Shown: positions 27,067 through 36,665, counted from the stretch's first letter. The stretch is DNA of 64,000 nucleotides from JAUILA01 sp964563925 (GCA_964563925.1 CAZLZD010000015.1:1-64000); one strand, 5' to 3'. A program made the numbers and translations. Notes: generated by a model not told the origin, from the sequence alone.

Positions 27067-27435
27067 ATGTCTGTATTAGAAAATGCAAAGGACCTTCAGA
27101 AGATGATGGCGGAAGGCAATACCATGGAAGCCTTCGAGAAATATTATCATGATGACGTTACGGTCATTGAAGTCCCGAATGGAGATACCCGTAAAGGCAA
27201 AGATGCCCAGCGAAAGATCATCAAGGAATGGTTTGAAAGTGTGGAGCAAGTGCATGGCGGTGGGGTCAATTCGGTATGTGCCAATGAGGAAGACGGCGTG
27301 AGCACGGCCGAGTCATGGACCGACGTGACTTTCAAGGGTGGGGATCGCATGAAGTTGTCAGAGGTGGCCGTTCAAAAATGGAAAGACGGCCAGATCATCG
27401 AAGAAAAATTCTATTACAACATGCCGCAGCAATAA
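27067..27435 (+). CDS. SnoaL-like (NTF2 superfamily) protein
   Basis: A 122-residue cytoplasmic protein with the conical NTF2-like fold. Typical are MAEGNTMEAFEKYYHDDVTVIEVPNG at the N-terminus and the closing strand VAVQKWKDGQIIEEKFYYN. Such proteins act as small isomerases, hydratases or ligand carriers; no catalytic pattern can be identified. Monocistronic, with 160 bases before it and a GC-rich hairpin (27442-27460) after it, facing the convergent transporter gene. Confidence 0.87.
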   Translation: MSVLENAKDLQKMMAEGNTMEAFEKYYHDDVTVIEVPNGDTRKGKDAQRKIIKEWFESVEQVHGGGVNSVCANEEDGVSTAESWTDVTFKGGDRMKLSEVAVQKWKDGQIIEEKFYYNMPQQ

Positions 27436-27441
27436 TGGGAA

Positions 27442-27460
27442 AGGAGGCCATGTGCCTCCT
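27442..27460. terminator. Weak hairpin between convergent genes
   Basis: AGGAGGC and GCCTCCT pair around CATGT, six bases after the SnoaL-like stop and six before the transporter stop at 27467. Only a short, broken T stretch follows on either strand, so it is a weak terminator at best. Confidence 0.4.
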
Positions 27461-27466
27461 CCATTT

Positions 27467-29659
27467 CTACAGCAGGATCTCATCGAATTCTATATCCTGT
27501 GCGGCCAGCACAAAAAGGGTGGTGGGCAATCCGCTGGTGTGCACCTTGAAATCGGCATAGTACGAGGCAAAATTTTCCCCAGGCTCGGCCAGACCCATGA
27601 TCACCAGGTCGGCGGCACGTGACGCTTTGGGTAAAATTTCATAAAAGCTGCGGTCATTCTGTACCACAAGGTTGATACTGCACTGAATCCTTAATTTATC
27701 AATAAGTTCGCGGATATTCCGTCTTGCCTCAGCGGCCGCTTTTTCAGACTTCACGACCATATTAAGCTGGATAACCGCATTATTCCATTCGATCCCGCGC
27801 TGTAAAAGGTGGGCAATGATGATCATCAGTGCCCCGTTGTTCCTGAGCCCTCCCCACCAGACATCGATCCGTTTCATCTTTCCAAATCCCTTTGATTCGC
27901 TGTCCCGCACGATGAGCACATTCCGTTTTCTCTCATAGCAATGGCTGACCATGTCACAATATCTTTCGTGATGGCTGTTTTCCTGGGTGTCACCAAGCAG
28001 GATTGTATTGGGAACCAGGGCCCCCAGGCCATAGCTTTCCACCAGCCGCTTCGCACCGGCAAACGGGTCCGGGGCGGCAATCACACGGACCAGGCAGGGG
28101 ACCCGCCGGTTGAGCAAGTAATCCCTTATCCGGTCTTCCATGGCCAAAATACGCTGCTGGGACATGTTGGTCTCCGGCACGACTGTCGCCACGGTCGTGA
28201 GGCCCCGGTTCTGGATGATCTCATTCGTAAAAGAGATCAGGTGCCAGCGTTTGGTTGGTGCCCCAGACAGCACCAGGATGTGGGGCCGCCAGTTTTTCGG
28301 ATCCACATTGCCCCGGACATGCAACAGACCCATTCTTATCATGGTCAGCCAGACGCCTTCACGCACATCTCCCCAGGTCGTGCGGAGCTGCCGGCCCTGC
28401 AGCCAGATGAAAACCCCCGCCAGGAAAATCACAGCCACCACGGTAGCGGGCGGATTGATCAGAAACATTACAGCTACACATCCCACCGCCCCGGTAAGTG
28501 AGAATATCCAGTGGACGCGGAAGGAGGGCCGGAAGGACGGACTGGCCAGGAATTGCTCAATGGCAGCTGATATATTCAGGACACCGTACGTCGCCAGGAA
28601 GAACATAGACAATACAGGGGCAATGACATTCAGGTCTCCCGCATACACGGCGATCAGGGCAACAGCCAGGGTGACAACCGTTCCGATGCGCGGATTATCA
28701 TCTTTCCCGGCACCCCTTCCCATCCACCGCAGCGGCCTGGGCAGTACACGGTCCCTCGCTAGTGCCTGCAGAACCCGCGGTGCACCAAGAATGCTGCCTA
28801 CCGCACTGGACAAGGTGGCCCCCCAAATCCCCAGAAGAATAGCATCCCCCCAGTAAGCCATTTTCCGCATGATAAGCGGGTCTTCAATCAGGGTTAGCGC
28901 ATCGGCACGACCGGCAAGAATAACCGGCAGGGTCATATAGATAAGGTATCCCGCGCCTACGGCAAGAAATGTCCCCCTCGGAATGGATTTACTCGCATTC
29001 TTCAGGTCGCCTGACATGTTTACTCCGGCCATGATCCCGGTGACAGCCGGGAAAAACACCGCAAAGACCGTCCAGAAATTCTCCGAGTTGGCAGGCTTGG
29101 CACCCCACATCTCAATATTGGTAGTCTCCAGGGGCTTCCCAAATACCAGCGAGACCAGGGAGATCGCAATGGCGGCAAGAATAAAGAATTGCGACCTTAC
29201 CGCGATGCGGGCAGACAGGAGTGCAAGTCCGCCTACCAGCAAGGTGACTATCATACCGACCGCCACCTGGTTTACCTGCGGAAAAACGATGGCAATACTT
29301 TCTGCAAAACCAATGGTGTATAGCGCCACCGAAAGTGCCTGGGCAATATACAGCGGTATACCAACCGCCCCGCCGGATTCAATTCCCAGCGAACGGCTGA
29401 TCATGTAGTAGGCCCCGCCTGTTTTAACATTCTGGTTGGTGGCAATCGCTGCAATGGAAAGGGAGGTGAGAAACGTAATACTCGTGGAAAGCGTTACAAT
29501 GATCAGGGTACCAATCAACCCGACATTCCCGACGACCCAGCCAAACCTCAGGTACATGATCACGCCAAGAATGGTCAGGATCGATGGTGTAAATACACCC
29601 TCGAACGTGCTCAGTCCGCTTCCTGACGTATTACTTTTAAGTCTGAAAATTCTTCTCAC
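27467..29659 (-). CDS. SLC12-like cation-chloride cotransporter of the APC superfamily
   Basis: A 730-residue transporter. The first 470 residues carry about 12 membrane helices with the SLC12 pattern STFEGVFTPSILTILGVIMYLRFGWVVG, TGGAYYMISRSLG and GVNMSGDLKNASKSIPRGT. The C-terminal 250 residues are soluble and have paired alpha/beta units (HILVLSGAPTKRWHLISFTNEI and SRAADLVIMGLAEPGE), as in eukaryotic cation-chloride cotransporters and their bacterial relatives. Ions carried probably include chloride with sodium or potassium; this is family inference. The start codon is GTG at 29659, without a better alternative. Confidence 0.87.
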   Translation of the reverse strand: MRRIFRLKSNTSGSGLSTFEGVFTPSILTILGVIMYLRFGWVVGNVGLIGTLIIVTLSTSITFLTSLSIAAIATNQNVKTGGAYYMISRSLGIESGGAVGIPLYIAQALSVALYTIGFAESIAIVFPQVNQVAVGMIVTLLVGGLALLSARIAVRSQFFILAAIAISLVSLVFGKPLETTNIEMWGAKPANSENFWTVFAVFFPAVTGIMAGVNMSGDLKNASKSIPRGTFLAVGAGYLIYMTLPVILAGRADALTLIEDPLIMRKMAYWGDAILLGIWGATLSSAVGSILGAPRVLQALARDRVLPRPLRWMGRGAGKDDNPRIGTVVTLAVALIAVYAGDLNVIAPVLSMFFLATYGVLNISAAIEQFLASPSFRPSFRVHWIFSLTGAVGCVAVMFLINPPATVVAVIFLAGVFIWLQGRQLRTTWGDVREGVWLTMIRMGLLHVRGNVDPKNWRPHILVLSGAPTKRWHLISFTNEIIQNRGLTTVATVVPETNMSQQRILAMEDRIRDYLLNRRVPCLVRVIAAPDPFAGAKRLVESYGLGALVPNTILLGDTQENSHHERYCDMVSHCYERKRNVLIVRDSESKGFGKMKRIDVWWGGLRNNGALMIIIAHLLQRGIEWNNAVIQLNMVVKSEKAAAEARRNIRELIDKLRIQCSINLVVQNDRSFYEILPKASRAADLVIMGLAEPGENFASYYADFKVHTSGLPTTLFVLAAQDIEFDEILL

Positions 29660-29786
29660 AAGGGATTAAAGATAGAAAGCCTTAAGTATGCGCCGAAGAA
29701 AAATCTCCTTTATTCTCAGATATGAGGTTCTTGCTGGAGAATGTGCACTAAATCCAGTAGTTTTCAACCTGAATCACACAACAATT

Positions 29787-29981
29787 ATGGGATTATTCTG
29801 GAACCTCATTCAGCAAGGCCAGCTGGGCCGGCAGGAAAGCAAGGTAAATACCCTGGAGGGCAGGGTGGCACGACTTGAAATTGAATTACGTAAAACGCAG
29901 GATCTGCTTATTGAAACCCTGAAGGTACTCGAAGAAGTTACCGGAAAGGATCATGACGGGGACGGACGAATTGGACGGTGA
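29787..29981 (+). CDS. Small coiled-coil protein ending in an EF-hand-like loop
   Basis: A 64-residue protein from ATG 29787; an earlier in-frame start at 29688 would add an unlikely 33 residues overlapping the divergent transporter promoter. It begins with a short hydrophobic segment (GLFWNLIQQGQ), continues as a helical coiled coil (SKVNTLEGRVARLEIELRKTQDLLIETLKVL) and closes with KDHDGDGRIGR. The closing D-x-D-x-D-G-x-I is the calcium loop of an EF hand, but the protein ends before the usual glutamate and second helix. Function unknown. Confidence 0.7.
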   Translation: MGLFWNLIQQGQLGRQESKVNTLEGRVARLEIELRKTQDLLIETLKVLEEVTGKDHDGDGRIGR

Positions 29982-29984
29982 GCC

Positions 29985-30572
29985 TTACTTGATCAGATGC
30001 TGTTCCCTGAGGTTCTCACGAAGGACTTCAAGCTCCGCCTGGTCGATAACCCCGCGTTGCCTGAGGTATTTGAGGTTTTCCAGCTGATGTTCAAATTTCA
30101 TATCAGGATCAAAAGTGCTCAATTCCTCCTTCAGCCTCGCCCGTACCTTGGTTCGTATCGTTTCAATAAATGACCTGACCGTCTCCTCGTCCGGACTGCT
30201 GATAAAAAAGGTCAGGGTTTTTCTTCCCCCGGAAAGAATGAAATGAGCGGCAAAATATTTTTGTATGCTCCACCAGAACACCGTGAGCCACATAAAACAG
30301 AAAAACAGGAAGAGCATGCTGAGCTTCATATCCGTTCCGTCCAAAAATGACTGAAAGGTCATGTGGGAGGAAACGATCAGCAATCCACCGAAGAGAACCG
30401 CATTTCCCAGCCCTTCACGGGACCTTACCTTCGTCAGGTCCAGGCCTATGTCATGATAATCAGCCTCCCATTCCTTGTCGTCAAAGACAGATTTCTCCTT
30501 TATTCTGATTCCCTGACGATGGAGGGTAAATTTTTTGGAAGACAAAAGATAACGCTGTTCCAGTTTTTCCAT
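29985..30572 (-). CDS. Two-helix membrane protein with a SHOCT-like tail
   Basis: A 195-residue protein. ATG at 30572 is selected since it has a good ribosome site (AGGGGAA) in front; earlier in-frame codons give an implausible N-terminus. The N-terminal half has a PH-like strand pattern (RYLLSSKKFTLHRQGIRIKE) and two central hydrophobic helices (AVLFGGLLIVSS and LSMLFLFFCFMWLTVFWW). The C-terminus ENLKYLRQRGVIDQAELEVL resembles a SHOCT hairpin. Convergent with the coiled-coil gene at a distance of three bases. Function not recognised. Confidence 0.7.
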   Translation of the reverse strand: MEKLEQRYLLSSKKFTLHRQGIRIKEKSVFDDKEWEADYHDIGLDLTKVRSREGLGNAVLFGGLLIVSSHMTFQSFLDGTDMKLSMLFLFFCFMWLTVFWWSIQKYFAAHFILSGGRKTLTFFISSPDEETVRSFIETIRTKVRARLKEELSTFDPDMKFEHQLENLKYLRQRGVIDQAELEVLRENLREQHLIK

Positions 30573-30696
30573 TTCCCCTTGTTTTACGTGTAAATACGCC
30601 CTCCGCCCCGCTGGTAACACCAAAAAAATAGCTCTTGCGTAAAACTTTATTTGCAATGGCCCGTATATACCTAAGAATCCAATGTATTAATCAATT

Positions 30697-31035
30697 ATGC
30701 ATAGCCCGGAACTTGTAAAAGGAACGCTTCAAACCATCATATTGAAATTACTGGCAGATCACGGGCGGATGTATGGCTACGAGATCACACAGAAGGTAAG
30801 GGACTTGTCTGACGGTTCACTGATAATAACCGAAGGCGCCCTGTACCCTACTCTGCACCGGCTGGAATCAGAAGGTATGCTGAGTACCGAAAAAGAACAC
30901 ATTGGCAAGAGGGTCAGGAAGTACTACAAGCTGACTCCATCGGGACAATCATCAGTCACTGCCAGGATAGATGAATTTGAGAATTTTGTGAGGACGATGT
31001 TCATTCTCTTAAAACTGAATCCACAAAGAGTTTGA
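30697..31035 (+). CDS. PadR family transcriptional regulator
   Basis: A 112-residue PadR regulator: LVKGTLQTIILKLLADHGRM, then GYEITQKVRDLS, the recognition region ITEGALYPTLHRLESEGML and the wing KRVRKYYKLTPSGQ. It is overlapped by four bases by the following FtsX-like permease gene, so the two are translationally coupled. This is the second PadR-permease module of the window; the operator palindrome of the first is not found here. Confidence 0.92.
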   Translation: MHSPELVKGTLQTIILKLLADHGRMYGYEITQKVRDLSDGSLIITEGALYPTLHRLESEGMLSTEKEHIGKRVRKYYKLTPSGQSSVTARIDEFENFVRTMFILLKLNPQRV

Positions 31036-33719
31036 GACTGGACAGCGATCATATTGCCTATATCGAACGGGACATTTCCTACCGGGGAATTGTGGATGAG
31101 GAGTTGGGTGAGGAACTGGTGGATCACATCTGCGAAATGGTCTCACAGAAGATGGCAAGGGGCATGCGGTTCATTGAGGCGTACGATGAGGCCATCGCCG
31201 ATTTCGGTAGCACACAGTCCCTGCAGCGCATTCAGGTGGAAAAAATCAAAACATCCTATAACAACACACGTATCATGGTCAGAAATTATTTTAAGGTCGC
31301 CCTGAGGAATCTCCAAAAGCACAGGTTTTATTCGGTCATCAACGTCGCCGGTCTCAGTATCGGTGTGGCATGCAGCCTGATGATCCTGCTTTATGTTGCC
31401 AACGAAAGAAGCTATGACTCCTTCCATGAAGATGCGGCACAAATGTACCGCCTCACCCAGGAAGGACGGTTTGGGGAGAATGAGTATAATTTTCCCACGA
31501 GTCCGGCCCCCTTTGCCGGGGCACTGATTTCGGATATTCCGGAAGTAACCGATGCAGTCAGGCTACGGGGACGTGGCTCTTACATTGTGAGCAATCCGGA
31601 GACCGGAGAATATTACAAGGAAGGCAGCGTCATATACGCTGACCCTAATTTCTTCGAGTTTTTCTCGTTTCCGCTGATTGAAGGTCAGCCGGAAACCATC
31701 CTGGAAAGTGCCGATGCGCTGGCCATAAGCGAATCAGCGGCACAACGATACTTTGGTAATGAATCCGCCATAGGGAAGCGGCTTGTTCTGGACGGGGATG
31801 AGGAGTTTATTGTCCGTGGCGTCTTCCGGGACATGCCGGCCAATTCGCATATCCAGCAGGACCTGATCATGTCGATGGTAGGGTTCGCCGAGGCTGACAA
31901 CGTCATGTGGGTCAGCAATAATTTTTACACCTACGTGAAACTCCGGAAAGATGCCAGGCTTGACGAAGTAAAGAAAAAAGTCGCTTCCATGCAAGAGGGG
32001 TATTTACGGCCGCAGGTAGAACAGTTTACCGGAAATTCTTTCGAAAATTTCCTTGCACAGGGCAATTACCTCCAAACCAACTGGCAACCGATGCAGGAGG
32101 TGTACCTGACTTCCAATTTTACATTTGATGTGGGCACTATGGGTAATGGAGAATATATTTCCCTGTTCACCGCCATTTCCATCTTTATTATGGTCCTGGC
32201 CTGCATAAACTTCATGAACCTGGCCACGGCCCGCTCTACCACCCGCGCCAAGGAGGTGGGCGTCCGAAAAGTCCTGGGCTCGTTGCGGGCCCACCTGATC
32301 AGGCAGTTCCTTATGGAATCCATCCTGATGAGCCTGATGGCTTTTGCCATAGGAATCCTGGTGGTGACGCTGGCCCTGCCGTTCTTCAATCAGCTGGCCG
32401 GAAAGGCCCTCATACTGCCGTGGAGCCCGGGGTTTGTCGGCATTTTACTGGCTGCTTCAATCGGTATCGGCATTTTGGCTGGACTGTATCCTGCGCTGTT
32501 TCTCAGTTCGTTCAGGCCCGCCAATATTCTTAAAGGCAAACTGGGTATTTCCGGTCACGGCTGGGTCCGTAATGCGCTGGTAGTCTTCCAGTTCTTTATC
32601 AGCATCATTCTTATTACCGGCACCATTGCCATCAACCGCCAGCTTAATTATATCCAGGCACGGAAAATCGGGTTCGAAAAGGACCAGGTCATACTGATCA
32701 AGGATGCATATATGCTGGAAGACCAGAGCCAGTCATTCAAGGAGGAAGTAGAACAGTTATCCAATGTGGAATCGGTCTCCTACAGTGGTTATCTCCCGGT
32801 CTCGGGCTATAACCGGTCCGACAATACATTCTGGAAGGAAGGGGCCGAACCAACTGAGAATAACCTGGTTTCCACCCAGCGCTGGATGGTGGACGAGGAT
32901 TACCTGACCACCATGAAGCTGAACCTGATCAGCGGACGGAACCTGGATGAAGAGCTCGCATCGGATTCAAATGCCGTAATTCTGAATGAGACTGCTTTTC
33001 GCCGTTTCGGACTGGTCAAGGGCGAGGACAACTGGATACAAACCTTTGGGTATGACCCCGCCACCGGGGCAACGCTTCCGGACGTCGTCCTGAATTTCAA
33101 AGTAATCGGCGTGGTTGAGGACTTTCATTACGAGTCCATGAAGGAAAAAGTCGGTCCGCTGGGCCTGTTTCTTGGCCCGTCACGAAGCATTATGTCAGTG
33201 AGGGTTAAGACGGCTGATTTCCAGGAAAATGTGGATCAAATTCAATCTGTCTGGGATGACCTCGCAGGCGGTCTGCCATTCTCGTACAATTTCCTCGATG
33301 AAGAATTCGGCAGAATGTACAGATCGGAGTCACGGCTGGCCCAAATCCTGACCCTGTTTGCCGGACTTGCCATATTGATAGGATGCCTTGGATTGTTCGG
33401 GCTCGCCTCGTACATGGCAGAACGGCGCACCAAGGAGATCGGCATTCGCAAGGTGATGGGTGCCTCGGTCAACAGCATCGTGTTACTGCTTTCAAAGCAT
33501 TTTTCACTTCTGCTGCTGATCTCATTTCTTATGGCCACCCCGCTGGCATGGTGGGCAATTTCGGAATGGCTTGCAGGGTATAATTACAGAGTCGAAATTG
33601 GCGCGGGCATTTTCCTTATCGCCGGGCTGGTGGCCTTTGCCATAGCCGGGCTCACGGTGGCCTATCAATCCATAAAAGCAGCCATGTCCAACCCGGTAAA
33701 TTCACTGAGGAATGAATGA
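31032..33719 (+). CDS. FtsX-like ABC permease with a different N-terminal prefix
   Basis: An 895-residue MacB/FtsX-like permease. It starts with TTG at 31032, overlapping the PadR stop as TTGA. Residues 1-80 form a helical prefix (EELGEELVDHICEMVSQKMARG and YDEAIADFGSTQSL), unlike the prefix of the permease at 22165. The permease proper begins MVRNYFKVALRNLQKHRFYSVIN and ends NPVNSLRNE; TRAKEVGVRKVLGSL and RRTKEIGIRKVMGAS mark the two FtsX units. No ATPase is adjacent. Substrate unknown. Confidence 0.9.
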   Translation: MRLDSDHIAYIERDISYRGIVDEELGEELVDHICEMVSQKMARGMRFIEAYDEAIADFGSTQSLQRIQVEKIKTSYNNTRIMVRNYFKVALRNLQKHRFYSVINVAGLSIGVACSLMILLYVANERSYDSFHEDAAQMYRLTQEGRFGENEYNFPTSPAPFAGALISDIPEVTDAVRLRGRGSYIVSNPETGEYYKEGSVIYADPNFFEFFSFPLIEGQPETILESADALAISESAAQRYFGNESAIGKRLVLDGDEEFIVRGVFRDMPANSHIQQDLIMSMVGFAEADNVMWVSNNFYTYVKLRKDARLDEVKKKVASMQEGYLRPQVEQFTGNSFENFLAQGNYLQTNWQPMQEVYLTSNFTFDVGTMGNGEYISLFTAISIFIMVLACINFMNLATARSTTRAKEVGVRKVLGSLRAHLIRQFLMESILMSLMAFAIGILVVTLALPFFNQLAGKALILPWSPGFVGILLAASIGIGILAGLYPALFLSSFRPANILKGKLGISGHGWVRNALVVFQFFISIILITGTIAINRQLNYIQARKIGFEKDQVILIKDAYMLEDQSQSFKEEVEQLSNVESVSYSGYLPVSGYNRSDNTFWKEGAEPTENNLVSTQRWMVDEDYLTTMKLNLISGRNLDEELASDSNAVILNETAFRRFGLVKGEDNWIQTFGYDPATGATLPDVVLNFKVIGVVEDFHYESMKEKVGPLGLFLGPSRSIMSVRVKTADFQENVDQIQSVWDDLAGGLPFSYNFLDEEFGRMYRSESRLAQILTLFAGLAILIGCLGLFGLASYMAERRTKEIGIRKVMGASVNSIVLLLSKHFSLLLLISFLMATPLAWWAISEWLAGYNYRVEIGAGIFLIAGLVAFAIAGLTVAYQSIKAAMSNPVNSLRNE

Positions 33720-33721
33720 GA

Positions 33722-34912
33722 TTAATAATACCGGCCCATCAGCGGATGTTCCACGATCATCTTGCGCATTTCAAGCGGATTGATGGTTCCCTGGGTCCGG
33801 TAGATGATAGTCCCCCCGGGCTCAATGAGCATGGTGTACGGCAGTGCGCCGTCCCATTCCGGGTCAATGGCTTCGATCAGTGCGTAACTGTCATCCCCTG
33901 AAAAGATGTAATTAGTAAGGGCCGAATGTTTCTTTTTAAGAAAACTATGAGCTGACTCCCGCGCCTCGGATTTATCGGCACTCACCGAAATAAATTCAAA
34001 ATTACGCGCGCCGTACATGCGCTGCATTTCCACGAATTCAGGGTATTCGATGATACACGGACCGCACCAGGTGGCCCAGACGTTAACCAGGCGAAGGTTA
34101 TCCGAATCATTCTCCAGTAATTGAGCAATACCGGACTCATCAATATCTTCAAGGGTCACTTCACTTGACTCCCATTCTCCATACACCCGCTCTTTAAGAT
34201 CGTCTTTCCACGCCCACTTGATTGAACACCCAAAGGTCTTCGTCTTAGGTTCTTCGATTTCCCGGCCGGCCAGTACATCATCAATGGCGGCTCGGAGATC
34301 GTCAGCCCGGGCAGTGCCCGGTTTCTCGGACCCATCCAGCCGCCCGGTGTAGCGCAGGGTACGTTCGGGCCCAAAAAGGAATGCATGCGGTGTGGCCACC
34401 GGTCCGTATTTCATGGAAACCGAATGGTTATCTCCATCGTACAGGTAGGGAAAGTTAAAGTTCATGTCCTCTGCCCGTATGATCATTTCCTTGTAGGTAT
34501 CTCCCAGGTCAGAATATCCCAGCTCATCAAACAGCAAACCGATGGGGCTGTTTGGTGAAATGGCCACCACCGCCACACCTTTATCTTTATAATCGTCTGT
34601 TAAATCAATAATACGCTGTTCGTATGCCTGGGCGGTCGGACAGTGATTACAGGTGAATAGTATGACCAGTGCTTCTGCCTCACTGAAATCCCCGAGAGAA
34701 TAAAATTTCCCGTCCACGCCCGGCAGGTTAAAATCCGGTGCCTTCATGCCCGGCTCAAGCGTTACAATTTCCTGTTCTGCCACCGGCTGAGGATCGGCAA
34801 CAAATTGTGCCTGCACCTCCGCAGCACTTTGCTGCGTTCCAGACCCTTCCCGGCCCTCACAGGCGCCGAGTAAAACCAAAGCACATATCAGGAATTTGCG
34901 GGGTACCATCAC
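33722..34912 (-). CDS. Double-redoxin lipoprotein (peroxiredoxin-like plus TlpA-like)
   Basis: A 396-residue envelope protein with a lipoprotein signal ending L-G-A-C. Two thioredoxin-fold domains follow. The first (about 50-220) is peroxiredoxin-like, with GMKAPDFNLPGVDGKFYSL and the motif ILFTCNHCPTAQAY. The second (about 255-396) is TlpA-like, with the active site VNVWATWCGPCIIEYPEF and the cis-proline region ALPYTMLIEPGG. It probably reduces disulfides or hydroperoxides in the periplasm. Its ATG overlaps the stop of the hexosaminidase gene by four bases (ATGA), so the two are coupled. The convergent permease gene stops two bases away. Confidence 0.87.
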   Translation of the reverse strand: MMVPRKFLICALVLLGACEGREGSGTQQSAAEVQAQFVADPQPVAEQEIVTLEPGMKAPDFNLPGVDGKFYSLGDFSEAEALVILFTCNHCPTAQAYEQRIIDLTDDYKDKGVAVVAISPNSPIGLLFDELGYSDLGDTYKEMIIRAEDMNFNFPYLYDGDNHSVSMKYGPVATPHAFLFGPERTLRYTGRLDGSEKPGTARADDLRAAIDDVLAGREIEEPKTKTFGCSIKWAWKDDLKERVYGEWESSEVTLEDIDESGIAQLLENDSDNLRLVNVWATWCGPCIIEYPEFVEMQRMYGARNFEFISVSADKSEARESAHSFLKKKHSALTNYIFSGDDSYALIEAIDPEWDGALPYTMLIEPGGTIIYRTQGTINPLEMRKMIVEHPLMGRYY

Positions 34913-36468
34913 ATAGGTTGCTCAGGCCAGTCAATTTCAGGTGCACGGTAAAAATCAATGTCCATGGCTTCCATAATGGCGGTATGCTCAATGAGCCGCC
35001 GCTTATAATCTTCCCAGTTCCGGTTCTCTGCCGGGGTCCAGCCTATCTCTGAGTACCCCAGCAGACGTGGGAATATCAGGTACTCAGCTTCATCCAGGTC
35101 AGAGACCGTCTCGGACCATAGCGGCGCCTCAATACCGAGGATATGTTCATTACTGATTTCGCTGGTCACCTGGTCTGCCGACCACATATAGGCCGAATCA
35201 ACGGGAATATACGCCGCCCAGTGCAGGCCATATTCAGAGGTGGAATCGTATTGCATGTCCAGATATATTTTCCAGGCCGGTGACATTAATACCTTTGCTC
35301 CTTTTTCAATTGCCCGCAAGGCATTCTCCGTTTCCGCCCAGTACTGAACGACGGTACCTTCGGCAAGCTCTGCGTGTGAAATTTCATCCCAGCCGATGAC
35401 GGTCTTACCATGGCTGGCCACGATTTCCTGGGCCCGGTTTATAAATGGGATATAATCCTCCATGGGGGTAACATGCGATTCATCCCCGCCAATATGAAAA
35501 TACGGACCGGGTGTCATTTCTGAAATCTCACGGACCACGTCATTCACAAACTCATAGGTCACATCCTTGTCAATGCACAGTGTACTGAATCCTACGCGTG
35601 TGCCTGTATATAATTCGGTTGCCTTTCCGTCACAATTAAGTTCGGGATAAGAAGCAAGCGCCGCATTGGTATGACCGGGCATATCAATTTCCGGAACGAT
35701 GGTAATAAAATGTTCCTGCGCGTAGGCCACTATATCCTTATATTCCTCCTGGGTATAAAAACCCCCGGGTCCTCCCCCCACCTCCGTACTGCCTCCGACC
35801 TCAGTCAGTTTAGGCCAGCTCTTGATCTCAATCCTCCACCCCTGATCATCCGATAGGTGAAGATGCAGGTGGTTGAATTTATAAAAGGCCAGGTAATCAA
35901 TCAGGCGCTTCACCTCCTCCACGGTAAAAAAATGCCGGGCGACATCCAGCATATTTCCGCGGTATCCGTATTCGGGCGTATCACGAATTGCTCCGGTAGG
36001 AAAGTAGGTATATTTCTCATCCACCACAATAGCCTGTTTTAGCGTCTGGACTGCATAGAACAAGCCGGCCGGACCACTGGCAGTAACCTTCAGCTGCTCG
36101 GGCCCGATTTCCATCATGTATCCTTCTTCACCCAGCTCCGCGGCCTCATCCAGATTCAGATATATCCCTGACTCTTCTTCATCTTCGGGCTCTGACACCT
36201 GTGGTTCGGCTCCCGTATGCCCGGCGAGAAAGGCCTGCAGGGTGCCTGCAATTCGTTCCATGTCTTCACCTGCCGGAGCATAAATACGGACAGATTCATC
36301 AAGGAAAAATGCATCTCCCGAGGCAGTGATAGTCGGTGGCAGGGGAATAATCGGCGCCGCGGCCAGGTTGGAAGGGGACTCAAGTACAGGCCGGGGTTCT
36401 CCGCATGCACCCAGGATCAGCATCGCTCCGATCCAAACAAGGCATGAAGGTTGAAGGAAATATCGCAT
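34909..36468 (-). CDS. Family 20 beta-N-acetylhexosaminidase lipoprotein
   Basis: A 519-residue glycoside hydrolase that removes terminal N-acetylhexosamine, for instance from chitin fragments or glycans. The N-terminal lipobox is L-G-A-C. Residues 40-155 are the GH20b domain (PIIPLPPTITASGDAFFL). The catalytic barrel starts at YGYRGNMLDVARHF and includes HLHLHLSDDQGWRIEI, the catalytic pair in YFHIGGDESHVTP and the C-terminal GIEAPLWSETV. It belongs to the envelope or cell surface. It is followed, with ATGA overlap, by a double-redoxin lipoprotein, a pairing for which I see no obvious metabolic reason. Confidence 0.93.
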   Translation of the reverse strand: MRYFLQPSCLVWIGAMLILGACGEPRPVLESPSNLAAAPIIPLPPTITASGDAFFLDESVRIYAPAGEDMERIAGTLQAFLAGHTGAEPQVSEPEDEEESGIYLNLDEAAELGEEGYMMEIGPEQLKVTASGPAGLFYAVQTLKQAIVVDEKYTYFPTGAIRDTPEYGYRGNMLDVARHFFTVEEVKRLIDYLAFYKFNHLHLHLSDDQGWRIEIKSWPKLTEVGGSTEVGGGPGGFYTQEEYKDIVAYAQEHFITIVPEIDMPGHTNAALASYPELNCDGKATELYTGTRVGFSTLCIDKDVTYEFVNDVVREISEMTPGPYFHIGGDESHVTPMEDYIPFINRAQEIVASHGKTVIGWDEISHAELAEGTVVQYWAETENALRAIEKGAKVLMSPAWKIYLDMQYDSTSEYGLHWAAYIPVDSAYMWSADQVTSEISNEHILGIEAPLWSETVSDLDEAEYLIFPRLLGYSEIGWTPAENRNWEDYKRRLIEHTAIMEAMDIDFYRAPEIDWPEQPM

Positions 36469-36665
36469 AGGAATATTCAGAATTTGGTTACAGGGATCAA
36501 TTTAGAAAAAAAGCCGGACTATCAAGAACGTATACAGGGAACTATTCGCTCACCTAATACTTTAACCGGAGAAGTGTTTTTCCCTATTTCTCAGAGGAGA
36601 AGACACAATATCACCTCAGGACCAAAGGATTTTTCTTTCTGACACCCTTTCACTTAATCATCAGA

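Noticed and set aside
28140..28856. 238-codon frame opposite the SLC12-like transporter
   Set aside because: Antisense to a good transporter gene; translation rich in arginine, proline and threonine without any domain.
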